From: Lingula anatina
Lineage: Eukaryota > Brachiopoda > Lingulata > Lingulida > Lingulidae
DNA length: 64,000 nt
NCBI RefSeq assembly: GCF_001039355.2
Contig: NW_019773625.1
Location: forward strand, 602,388-666,387
Direction of reading: 5' to 3'
The notes below the pieces were generated by a model. The model was not told the origin of the DNA and ran no database searches. It saw nothing but the letters and a program-made list of their open reading frames with translations. Each line of letters opens with the position of its first letter. Position 1 is the stretch's first letter. Below are positions 54,124 to 64,000 of the stretch, piece by piece. The position numbers and the translations under genes were made by a program.

Positions 54124-54441
54124 GGTGAGATTTTTGTTCCTCGTACCTTAAGTCTGGCAATGGTACTTAGATCTTACGAAATGCGTAAAACTAATATGTA
54201 TGCAGCTGTTGTCCATATATGTACTGGCAAAATTCGGTCGTAAATGGGCCATTTAACATTAAAGTTACTGTGTAGGTCTTGTCGGGTCAGGTCACGTGTA
54301 GGTTAGGTCAGTTTTAACGACTGGCACCTATCTCTCAGCAGACATTAATAACGCATCTTAAAGTGGCAGTGACATATTTATCGTTATCCTTTTAGACAGG
54401 TCATACGTTTAAACTGTTGACTAGATGCAGAAACTTACTTA

Positions 54442-54808
54442 CCAATACACTGCCCACGCCATGGCTTACTGACTACCCACATTCCTCTTCACTCAGGTTG
54501 AATCCAATTACCACAACGGAAAACCCACAATAGGGCATTCCACAATGGATATCAACAATCTTTTCAATTCATAACTTTTCTCCAAAATCGGCCTTGGACG
54601 TAATTTTAGCAACATGAGCACGGAAAGCAATGTAAGTAAAGTTAACCTACAGCTTTCACCTTCTACTCAGCTATAAAAGATCCTTTTGAGATGTATTCAA
54701 AAAGAGTTCTTAGATTTCCTTGCTGTAATTTCGCGCCACCTTCCATGTCAAACGAGTTACTTCAGCCACGTCTTCAGGCCGCATATGTCTTATCATTGCT
54801 GTCGACAT
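54442..54808 (-). pseudogene. GNAT exon 1-2 remnant
   Basis: Exon 2 remnant at about 54443-54516 with the same internal deletion as at 48522. Exon 1 remnant 54648-54808 keeps its ATG and MSTAMIRHMRPEDVAEVTRL but then frameshifts. Exon 3 is absent. Confidence 0.75.
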
Positions 54809-55398
54809 GGTGGGATATTACTTCTAAGTGTCTTGTGGATGCGCAACACACAGCATAACTGTATTAAAATTACACTTTTCGTCTTTTTGCAGACAGAATA
54901 AAATCATCAAGATTTAAGGAATTGCAAAATGGATCATTCCACGATAATTGAGTGATGGCTGGGTCAGGTCAGAGGCGCTAACAGTTTATGATATATACTA
55001 CCGCTTATAGATGTTGTCACACCTTCAAAAAAATTGTATTTGTTTTAAAAAGTGACTCTTCATAGTCCTGAGTTGGAATTACTAATTTAAAGCCCCACCT
55101 CACACATCCAAAAGTAACAATCAACACGGGCATATCACATCTGTGCTGATTTATTAATGTTTTCTCAACATGACACCACAAATTGGTTTGTTCAGTGTAC
55201 AGGCCCTATTTGAAAAAATTCTTATAACTTTTTATACGGGATTGATTAATTTTAAAAATGTACACACTTTTGTTTGATAAGACACCTTTACAACATGTAC
55301 CCATATTGAAGTAGTTCACATAAAAACGGGTCAAATACCGTGCCCATAGTTCTGCTGCAATTCTTTTACCTGGGATTTTCCTTTTTCTTCTAGAAATA
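54809..55398. other. Conserved GNAT 5' flank, no gene
   Basis: Matches 51580-52060 and, more distantly, 25560-26030. It includes GTCTTTTTGCAGACAGAATA and ACATGACACCACAAATTGG-type words. Confidence 0.6.
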
Positions 55399-57097
55399 CA
55401 GGGTTACTACTTAGTATGGTATATTATTTTTTGGCGATTAAATTTTCTACAATATATTTATTTTCTCACTAACTTTTTTTTAAATCCAAATCTGTAGTGT
55501 CATTCCATGTGTAGCCAGGTGTGTAACCTAATTACTTCACAACTCTAGAAACAATTGATGCAAGAAGTTGCGTGTTCTGTAGTGAGGAATGTGAGGGGTG
55601 GTCTTTTCGGCAATTCTCCCCTTGTATAGAACACATGGGTTTTGGTCAATCTTTGGAGTGTATTTAGAGAAGCAACAAAAGGATCCCTCTGAAACTAGAC
55701 ATGTACCTTAGAGAAGATATGGCTAAGCAACGCAGCTTACTATGGGATTCTTGCTCTCGGAGAAAATGGCCAGAAACGGACAGCCCTGCCAGGCAATCCA
55801 ATATTTATCAGGAACCGTTAGTAAAGTCCTCCAAAGAAATGCTACAACACCTACTCCAATACCTCGACCAGGGTGTCCGCGTAACACATCAAGAAGACAG
55901 CATTGCCTTCTCCTTAGAGTAGCCTACGCCGTGCTGGTCGTACAAAGACAACCAGTGTCCCCAGAAAAGAGTGACAGAATGTCATTCAAACGCCCGTTTC
56001 AAGGTCCCTCGTGATCAAGAAATTACTGCAAGCCGGTTATTTTGCACGAAGACCAGTAGGGAAACCACTGTTAACAGCAGGTCCGCCGACGTGTACAAGA
56101 GGCATAAAACGATGACTGTGTACTGTCTAGGGTGCAAGCAGGGGGTGGTAACGTCGCTGTTTGAGGAGCATTTCATGCAGGTGCCCAGAACCGGTTGGTT
56201 TTTCTAAGAGGCAACCTTAACCAGGATTCCTACAGAGACATTCTACAGCAAACAATGCTTCGATTTGTAAGAGTCATCTTCAGGATCAACTTTGTGTCTC
56301 TGGCCTGCAAATTTCCTAGATATGAACCCAGTTGAAATTCTGTGGGCGAAAGTAACTCACAGAATTAATAGCTATGGTCATCGGCCGGTATATTGTGATG
56401 AACTGCGACAGGCAAATATCACTGTGTGGAATGATATCCCCATCCAAACTCTACATAAGTTGTCCCAGGGTATGCCATGTAGGATGAGGGCGCTGCAAGC
56501 GGTTGCTTGAGGTAATACCCGCTATTGATGACTCTTCATGTATTACTGTAATGGCCCGCACGAAAATGCAGTAGTATCGAAGTAGCAAAGAAGCATTAAC
56601 GCAGTAGTGGATCATATTTGCAGTAGAAATGCAGTATACCCTACTGCAATTCTACTTCAAAAATTACATAGGGTTGTACAGTGGAGGAGCATTAATGCAG
56701 TAGATTAGCAGCATGATAGAAGCATGTTTCAGATATGCTAATTAGCTCCCAATGCGAAGCAGATTTGAGGCATATTTGCAGTATGATTGCAGTAGTCTAC
56801 TGCGCTGGAGCATCTACTGCGTTTTCGTGCGGGGAGTTATTCGACTGTGTAACATATCATTTTCTTTAATATCTTAGCTTAGAGTTAATACTGACATCAA
56901 AATGTTGATATGGTTTTTTGGGGGTGTTTTTTCTTTTGAATGACATCTTATGTCTAATATCCACCAAAATATCTCACAATAGAAGACTGGGTATTTTTAT
57001 CAATGACATACATTTTTGATGAATTAAGCCAAAAAAATTTAATCAGCACTCAAAAATAACAATAATAAAAAATACTCCATATTAAGTAGTAACCCTG
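55399..57097 (+). mobile_element. Tc1/mariner-like transposon with decayed transposase
   Basis: TA-flanked (55397-55398 and 57098-57099), with inverted ends CAGGGTTACTACTTA / TAAGTAGTAACCCTG (about 21 bp). The empty site is seen at 26027 and 29886, where CTCTAGATACATTTTGCA is uninterrupted. The transposase is plus-strand and full of frameshifts. Recognisable are an N-terminal helix-turn-helix part (55760-55920) and FLDMNPVEILWAKVTHRIN near the end (56316 on). It contains a nested MITE. Confidence 0.85.
56555..56833. mobile_element. MITE nested in the Tc1-like element
   Basis: 279 bp with inverted ends CCCGCACGAAAATGCAGTAG / CTACTGCGTTTTCGTGCGGG. The inside is rich in GCAGTA/TACTGC words in both orientations. 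It lies just after the transposase C-terminus, so it arrived after the host element. No clear target duplication was found. Confidence 0.8.
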
Positions 57098-57099
57098 TA

Positions 57100-58140
57100 T
57101 TTTGCAAAGTGTAGCCGTTCCGGGATTGGCGACACGGGTTCTACTGTAAAATGACCAGGGGCTACATTGCCAGCTCCCCTCTGGAGAATTCACATCACAG
57201 TTCATTTGGATATCATAAGATTTCTGGTAATTTCTGATTTAGTGAGCCTTCATCATGGAACGCTAACATCTTGTCCCTTAAACCTATGTCCCCTGCCCCT
57301 TACATATACAAAGCTGGTAAAGTTGTGGTGCCAGTTACTCCAAACCTCTGCTCAATATTGCATGGTGTTATAGCCAAAAAACGAGACATCTATTTCCATA
57401 CACTTCTCTCTCTGAGGAGCCACTATCCATTGGCACGTGCTTGCCTTTGGCCCTGGTTCAGATAGTGTACATGTACGTGTGACAACCCTTTTTAGCAATA
57501 GTGTATATAAACGTAAATACCGTGTAATGTGGTAGGAAATCAACAGACATTAAAAAGCGACGGTGCAGTATCCTCTGCTACGATCTTGTCCAAAAGAAAT
57601 GTAGACAGAGATGTATACATACCTAGTTAATGCCCTCAGCTCCTCATTAAAATCACTATATGACGATTCCACGAAGAAGGTACCAATTCCAAAAGAAATT
57701 TCTGTCGCAGTTAATTTTTGATAATAAAAGTGTCTGAAAATCTGCTTTTTAGCCTTTTACAGCTGGGCCAAATGCAGTGGGTTCTACATAAAAGGGTACC
57801 GGAGAAGACAGGATTGTGCTGTAAGTATGACGTCATGTGACGTTAAGTGGTGTAAGACGTGAGGCTGAGTGGTCACTTTTAGCTGGAGGTGAACGGGAGT
57901 GAAGGTGTGGGCTATGAGAAAAAAGTTTTTCCAACAACACGGTGAGATAACTTTTTTCTTTCGGTATTTTGGGCAGAAAAGACTTGTAGAAAAATAGGTA
58001 CATGGAATGAAATCGTGTTAGGATACTTGAAGGTGCAAAATCTTGCTTGATTTACAGTAAATTTGTTTTGAGAGATATGCTGCATCAACCCACAGTGCGA
58101 CAAAGAGCGTCAAGTGAAAAGAATTCCCGAGAGGCTGTAA
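57100..58140. other. GNAT distal flank and unassigned spacer
   Basis: 57100-57560 is the flank also seen at 26040, 29900 and 41120. 57660-57790 recurs at 41690-41800. 57780-58130 is unlike other spacers and includes TATGACGTCATGTGACG (a CRE-type palindrome at about 57830). No gene is recognised. Confidence 0.5.
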
Positions 58141-58336
58141 ATCGTTGTCATGTGTTCCACACAATGTATAAAATCAAGGTCAAGAATCTCAGCTGACTAA
58201 TTTGTATTTTGGAAAAAAAAAACGTTTACTAATTTACCCATTTTTCATCTCGATTCATTTCTCAACTTCTGTAAAATCGTATTTGTTATTTCACATGGCA
58301 TCACTAAAAGTTGACTCAATGTTTCATCACTGAATA

Positions 58337-61219
58337 TCAACAATGATGAGCTGCTGTTGCTGACGCAATTAAAAAGATCTTTTCCTGTGGAACCTTCACG
58401 TCATGATGGTAAAACATTCGGGTCACGTCCGCATGAACTTTAAGTGTGCTTTTATTCTCAGACAGCAATTCTTTCAAAATTTCGCTCCCAACAGGTGCCC
58501 ACATGTCCACAATTTCACCAAAAGTAGTCTTGCCCATTAAGCTGACCAGTAAGCTTTTTATAATGGCGGGGGTTTCACCATAAAGTGGGCCAATAAGGAT
58601 AGTATTGTTAGAATCACGCTTAATGACGCCGTAACCGACGATTTCATCTGCCTTGCTCATAGCAACCAAGGTTATGGTCGATTCCCCCTCAATCCAAAAT
58701 CTTAGAAACCTTTCACGTTCAATGGTGTGTATTTTGGTGTCATATTGAATCAGGGCATCAAATTGCACGCTTTGTGAAGGAAACGCAGATACTTTAAAAT
58801 CTTCTGACAACTCTATCTTTTCTGTTGCGAATGTTCCGGATACATGGCGTACTTTCCATGATTCAACTGTAAAACCTAATCTTTTGTTGGGCTCCACTCT
58901 TTCTGCCACAGAGAATATGCCAAGGTTCCTATCCCCAATGTACTGTTCCATCTTCTGCCACAACCTTGTACATATTCGATCAAAACTGACGAAAGTTAAA
59001 TAAAAAATATATTGCCTATATTTTATTTTTAAGGGTTAATATAGTCTCCATTAGTGCTAATGGCACACTTTAATTTGTTTTATTTATTTTCTGTAAAATT
59101 CAAACTAATAAATACAAGCGACACAGTGTTCAGTTCACAAAAATAACCTTAGACTTGTGCACTCGACTTGTTTTATAGCCTTACATGTACTTATTTTAAG
59201 CCAGTGGACATTAGCAACTGCATCACGCAATAGTACAGCATTGGATCCATCTAAGATGAAAAATTTGGGATATTGGCCTTTGGAATTAATATCTGGGATG
59301 ACATTTTAGAGAGCGTCCTCTTAGGAGAGCTAAGAAGACGGACACGAGTTATGGGAAAGGGTTCAGCTGGAGTTTTCACCTAGAACATGTAGTTAGCAAA
59401 CTTCATCGAATAAACCGTTAAATAGGTCATTATGTGTCCTACGGTTTTCTTTGAGCGACTTTACGTAAATCTGACACGAACCGTTGAATTTCGGATGGCG
59501 TTTTGTGCAGTAAGGTTTTCATTAGATAATGGCTGAGTTTTGACAGTTCACGTTAAAATGTGAGAACATCTGACAAGACACAGAAAGGCCAAAATTTTGA
59601 AGCCGTCTTACAATCTGCATGTATTCTGCATTGCAGCCAAATACTGTGAAATCAGTGTATACTTTTCTTTTGTTCCACAATCATGAACCTATTCAATCAA
59701 AATCAACGGAAGTTAATATATCCGAAGTTTCACAGTAAAATCATTGTAAATTGAGGTTGATATTGACATACAGTGAGGTGCTTAAGGATACTGTTATCCT
59801 TCGCCCAATACTCCTTATTTACTGCCTTGCATACATTATTTAGGGTATTAAATAAATCTTAAGTGTTTAGAGACTAAATTAATTAACATTTATACATATG
59901 TCACCTTACTGCGATTTTGCGATGATTATTTTTGCGATTTGGGGTAAAAACTGAAAATACGGGTTTTCATTTTCTCTCTTTCCAATTTAATGACACCATT
60001 AAGTTCTCCAAAACTCTGCCAGTGATTCATTTTTAAAGTCTTGGTTCAGATTTTATCGTAGATAAAGCAAAACAATGCCAGTTCAATGAAAGTCTGTAAT
60101 TAATGGCGGCACGGGATTGTAGCCTATAGATTTCTAGTCCATTTTGCCAATTTTCGTGAAAAAATCTTGTTCAGGGATGAAGTTATGCCCTATATACCTA
60201 CTGCTGTCTCACCTCAAAATAGAAAGGTGACAAAGGTGTTACATAGACGGTAAAGCTTTGAGTTGCATATGCTCATACATTGCATCGAAAAAATATACAC
60301 GCCGATATTTTATACTTTCGAGGTTTTTTCATTGTTTTAAATCAGCACGCCTATACATGCATTATTGAATAATTGTTTGGAAGATACATGTTTTGGAAGA
60401 TATACGGGTATAAGGGTCTATGGGTTACTGCAGGCCGAAATAAAACCGTATTTCATAAACAAAAAAGAGATGGCATTACAGTTACATTTCTCACAACATA
60501 AGACGAATATTAGAGAAAGAGCAAAAAGTGCAAAAAATATATAAACGTGTCAGACCAATCAGTTATAATGGTGGGGATCAAATAGCCCCGCTCCTGATAC
60601 ATATCCATGCTGCTTCAACGACTTTCATTTATCTGCAACACATAATACAGCATTTAAATGGCTTGAAGACGCTGTACATTTAGACGAGCGATTCTACACA
60701 GAAACTCCTGTGTCGTATTTTCACACCCCCCCCCCCCCCTCAAAAAAATCTAGCATTCGTGCTCAACCATCACAATTACGTTACAGATGCTTTCTTACCA
60801 ATACGCTGCCCGCGGTGCATCTTACTGACGATCCACATTCCTGCAAAGGCTTCCGCTTCACTCAGGTTAAATCCCATTACAACACCTGTAAACCATAAGA
60901 CACCACTCTGCATTTTTAAAATTATTATCATCATTATTAAAATATAGGCTAGTGTAATCCAATTTTTCATTTCATACATTATTCAAAAGGAAAGAAAACT
61001 TAGGCGTGGTTTGAAAAACATGGCGGCGGAAAGCAATAGGTGTCAGTTTTGTTTACCTATAACTTTCCCCTGCAGCTCAGCAATAAACGATCCTTCTGGG
61101 CTGGATTCAAAGAGAGCCCTAAGAACCTCTTGGCTGAGATTCCACGACTCCATTTCTGCCAATCGGGTAACATCAGCCAAGTCTTCGGGACGCATAAGTC
61201 TTATCCTGACTGTGGACAT
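58337..61219 (-). CDS. GNAT-YitH acyltransferase, open exons but lost exon 3 splice acceptor
   Basis: Exon 1 61057-61219 (MSTVRIRLMRPEDLADVTRL), exon 2 60799-60885 (ending SKMHRGQRI), exon 3 58337-58971 (TRLWQKMEQYIGDRNLGIFS to ATAAHHC). All three are open and phase-compatible, 294 aa if joined. However, the acceptor before exon 3 reads GAATATGTACAAGG where the intact copies have GAATAGGTACAAGG, so the AG is changed to AT. The next AG lies inside the exon and would shift the frame. Intron 2 is also expanded by about 1.3 kb. The gene is therefore probably non-functional unless this base is an assembly error. Because the exons are otherwise undamaged, the loss should be recent. Confidence 0.75.
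59220..60500. other. Insertion in GNAT intron 2, unassigned
   Basis: Absent from the corresponding introns of the copies at 46.7 and 52.5 kb. It contains at about 59662-59705 a fragment of the exon 3 start of another GNAT copy. Near 60400 it has GGAAGATATACGGGTATAAG, which recurs at 61321. No terminal repeats were found. Confidence 0.5.
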
Positions 61220-61359
61220 AGTTAGACTTTTGTTCCTCGCACATTTATTCACGCCATGCATTGCGTATAACTAACAGCCAGCAATGTGTATGCAGCAGTT
61301 GTCTGCTAGTATATATATTTGGAAGATATACGGGTATAAGGGCTTATAAATAAATAAAC

Positions 61360-61560
61360 AAAATTAGATCGTAACTGGACCATTACACAATAATGTAACT
61401 GTCTAGGTCAATGAAGCAAATAATGATGCACAAAATAGGTTATTTATCAGTTTTGATGCAGTTTAACGTGGAGCTTTACAGCAAAATCAACGTCAAATTG
61501 TAATAATGCACAACAGGTCACAGACATTAGGAATATGTTTGTAGCAAAGGCCCAACCCCG
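61360..61560 (+). repeat. Segment R copy next to the GNAT gene at 58-61 kb
   Basis: Contains AATGAAGCAAATAATGATGC and TAATAATGCACAACAGGT, as at 32320-32430. Here it lies 5' of a minus-strand gene in the same absolute orientation as before the plus-strand gene at 33 kb. Confidence 0.6.
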
Positions 61561-62200
61561 AGACTTCAATTGCATAACCTGGAAATCCTGAAATCTGGAA
61601 AATGAACATTTTATGAAATATGTAACTCAAGCTGTATTTTAGTCAAATGTTTCTTTTCTGTAAGTTTGATAATCAAAAGTAACATGGTTTTGCTGTTATG
61701 TTCATTATGGAGGTAGCGCACAAAATAAGATTCTCTTAACACAACCAATTTTTTAAAATTTTTTATTAAAATAAAATAATATATAAGTATCATGGATATT
61801 CAAAATGTGACTAAAAAGGTCTTCAGGCCCATGGAGGTTCAAAGTCACACCTTGAAAATGCCAATATGTAAAAAATTAACATTCAACAAAAAAGTATAGC
61901 TTCATAAATCGTAATAATAATATAATATAAACTGAAAGAACGGCATAACTTCAATAGAAATACTCCGACCAGACTTGGTTTTTTTTTAACTCTACCTGTT
62001 GCGTGATAATATACGTGGGATTAAAATCGGCCTAGGTGAGATTGAAATCTCAAAGCCATTTTAGTAGAAAAGATCTATAGTTAAGATCATCTGAAGAACA
62101 TTTTCGCTCACTAATATACCCATTTATCAACCTTAATTGTATTCCCCTATTATACAATTTCATTTGTTATTACGGAATAACTGAATGATTTGTGACTGAA
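61561..62200. other. Spacer, no gene
   Basis: AT-rich. Near 62080-62160 there is an inverted segment R piece also found after the pseudogene at 39.2 kb. Confidence 0.45.
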
Positions 62201-62202
62201 TG

Positions 62203-64000
62203 TCAGCAATGACTGCCGTCTGGTGACGCAATCGCGAAAATCTTTTCCAGCGGAGCCTTAACTTCATATTTTAAAAACATCCGAGTGAATTCGTCATGAA
62301 CTTTAAATGTGCTTTTATTCTGACTCAGTAATTCTTGCAAAATCTCATTCCCAACGGGAACATGCGTGTTAATAATTTCACCAATTGTAGTCTTGTCGAC
62401 TAAGCTGACAAGTAAGGTTTTCATAATGGCGGGAGTTTCACCGTAAATTGGACCAAGATTGGTATAGTTGGAATCTCGCTTAATGGCGCCGTAACCGATT
62501 ATTTCTCCTGTCCTGCCAATAGCAACTAAAGTAATGGTCGATTTATCCTTAATCCAAGTTCTTAGAAATCTTTCACGTTCAATTGTGTGTATTTTGGTGT
62601 CATAATGAAGCAGGCCATCGAACTGCACTTCACGAGAAGGAAATGTTGATACCACACAATGATCTTCTTCCAGCTTGATCTTTTCTGTTGCGATGGTACC
62701 GGAGACATGGCATATTTTCCATGATTCCACTGTAAAACCTAATCTTTTGTTTGGTCCAACTCTTTCTGCCCCAGAAAATGTGCAAAGGTTTCTATCCCCA
62801 GTGTGCTCTTTCATCCTCTGCCACAATCTTGTACCTATTCAATCAAAATTTACAAAAATTCTAAACTTCCAGTAAAAGCATTATAATTTGCAGATGGTCA
62901 GTTGGCTTCATTGGATATTATTCACTGTATACCCGTATTTCATAAGTTCAGATCTTTTGTACGTTACAACTTTTTCTGCCACAGAGAATACGCAGAGGTT
63001 TTTATCTCCAATTTACTTCTTTCTTTTGTGTCATAATCTTGTTCCTATTCAGTCAAAATTAACCTACGTTGGTACATTAAAGGGATAATAACTCTTCGTA
63101 TGAGATCTATATTTCACAATAAAAACATAGTGAACAACTCATAGAAATATAATATATTCTGTTGTACAAGAGAAACGGCAGTTATAGCTATTATCCTGAT
63201 ATCTGAGCTTGTCTTTAGACCACGTGACTTCCATTGATGGCTATACTCTGTTATAATCTCTTAAGAGACTATAACAAAAAAAAGAAACTTTTTAGATAAA
63301 AAAAAAACAGGAACTAACTTTGAATGTTAAAATGGATTCATTAACCATTGGCAAGTACGGGAAAATTGTTGTTTACTCCAGGAAAATTCATTTTTGGCCA
63401 AAACGAAGAGTTATTATCCCTATTAAGTAAACAAGGGGTACTAAGCCTTATACGTCATCACATTCTTCAAGATAAATACGAAAGAACAATGGACTTACTT
63501 AAACTCTAGAGAAAGACAAAATATCAAAGGTGACAAACGCGTTCAAGCCTTGGTGAGCAACATGCGCATACCGAATACATGTAATCATGTTAGAACAACC
63601 CTTCTGTTCACCCTTCGACTGTCACCTATCTCTCGCCACACATGAATAAAACATCTGAAAGTGGGGTGAAATATATTTTCAGAGACGTTAAACTTTTTAG
63701 GCAGGCGACATCTTACCAATTCGCTGCCCACGCCACGACTCACTGACGATCCACATTCCTACAAAGGCTTCCTTTTCACTCAGGTTAAACCCCATTATCA
63801 CACCTGAAACCCACAATAGATCATTCTCAATAAGTAAACTTTTTAAAATTCACATTTAAGTAATAAAATGCACGAAAGAAACTTTCTCCGGTCTTGGGCG
63901 TAGTTTTAGCAGGATGAGCGCAAAAAGCAATGTAAGTTTACTTTACCTATAACTTTCCCCTGCAACTCAGCAATAAACGATCCTTCTGGGTCGGATTCAA
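62203..64000 (-). CDS. GNAT N-acyltransferase with YitH-like domain, 5' end beyond the window
   Basis: Exon 1 is partial (63947-64000, ESDPEGSFIAELQGKVI), exon 2 63717-63803 (VIMGFNLSEKEAFVG, ending SESWRGQRI), exon 3 62203-62834 (TRLWQRMKEHTGDRNLCTFS to ASPDGSHC). Introns are phase 1 with GT-AG borders and no stop is seen. This is the most divergent open copy: it has HYDTKIHTIERERFLRTW, AIGRTGEIIGYGAIKRDSNY and TRMFLKYE. It is closest to the pseudogene at 39.2 kb. Intron 2 (62835-63716) contains a second, decayed exon 3 start. The role is as for the other family members. Confidence 0.85.
62955..63055 (-). pseudogene. Fragment of GNAT exon 3 start
   Basis: Minus strand: TTGACTGAATAGGAACAAGA followed by degenerate codons for GDKNLCVFSVAEKV-like sequence. 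It lies in intron 2 of the gene at 62.2 kb. A relic of local duplication. Confidence 0.65.

Noticed and set aside
57829-57846. TGACGTCA as evidence for a promoter
   Set aside because: An 8-bp palindrome can occur by chance, and no exon follows nearby.

Overview
Organism and style. The window is animal nuclear DNA. It is AT-rich and its genes are split by many GT-AG introns. It also holds simple repeats, a tRNA-derived SINE, several DNA-transposon families and Ty3/Gypsy debris. Gene structures fit an invertebrate, most likely a mollusc or another marine lophotrochozoan. That is an inference from gene content and repeats only; the species cannot be named. Short N runs (23802-23816, 26571, 38086, 43680) show a draft assembly.

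Left third (1-22.6 kb). This part holds ordinary, well-conserved genes. A PHYHD1-type phytanoyl-CoA dioxygenase domain gene (minus strand, 11 coding exons, 287 aa) faces away from a PPT2-type lysosomal palmitoyl-protein thioesterase (plus strand, 9 exons, 290 aa). The two starts are 290 bp apart. A second PPT2 with the same 9-exon plan follows in tandem. Both PPT2 promoters keep a CCACGTGG E-box exactly 30 bp upstream of a TATA box. The first 1.7 kb looks like the 3' UTR of a plus-strand gene outside the window, converging on PHYHD1.

Right two thirds (22.6-64 kb). This is a rearranged array of one gene family: a GNAT N-acyltransferase joined to a YitH-like C-terminal domain, about 295 aa in three exons of 163, 87 and about 635 bp. 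Four copies have fully open exons: 33241-36905 (+), 46680-48201 (-), 52515-54123 (-) and 62203-64000 (-, cut by the window edge). The copy at 58337-61219 (-) has open exons but has lost the acceptor AG before exon 3. Broken copies lie at 23.6-25.5 kb, 27.6-29.3 kb, 39.2-40.6 kb, 48.5 kb and 54.4-54.8 kb. Fragments of a further PPT2 (last exons and 3' flank) are scattered through the array, so PPT2 and GNAT sequence were duplicated together.

Mobile DNA. The array is full of insertions: a Tc1/mariner-like element with about 450-bp inverted repeats inside a GNAT intron; short relatives of it inside a GNAT exon; a second Tc1-like element with a nested MITE and recognisable empty sites; a solo LTR with target duplication and an empty paralogous site; a long-palindrome MITE; and a Gypsy remnant whose RNase H part is inverted.

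Assembly caution. The 1.5-kb repeat on either side of the N at 43680 looks like an unmerged haplotype overlap rather than a true duplication. The 3.5-kb repeat at 23-30 kb is less clear, because its copies differ in a whole exon. I found no clearly new multi-gene system. The most unusual biology is the GNAT-YitH array, whose 87-bp phase 1-1 exon carries the acetyl-CoA-binding motif in several versions.
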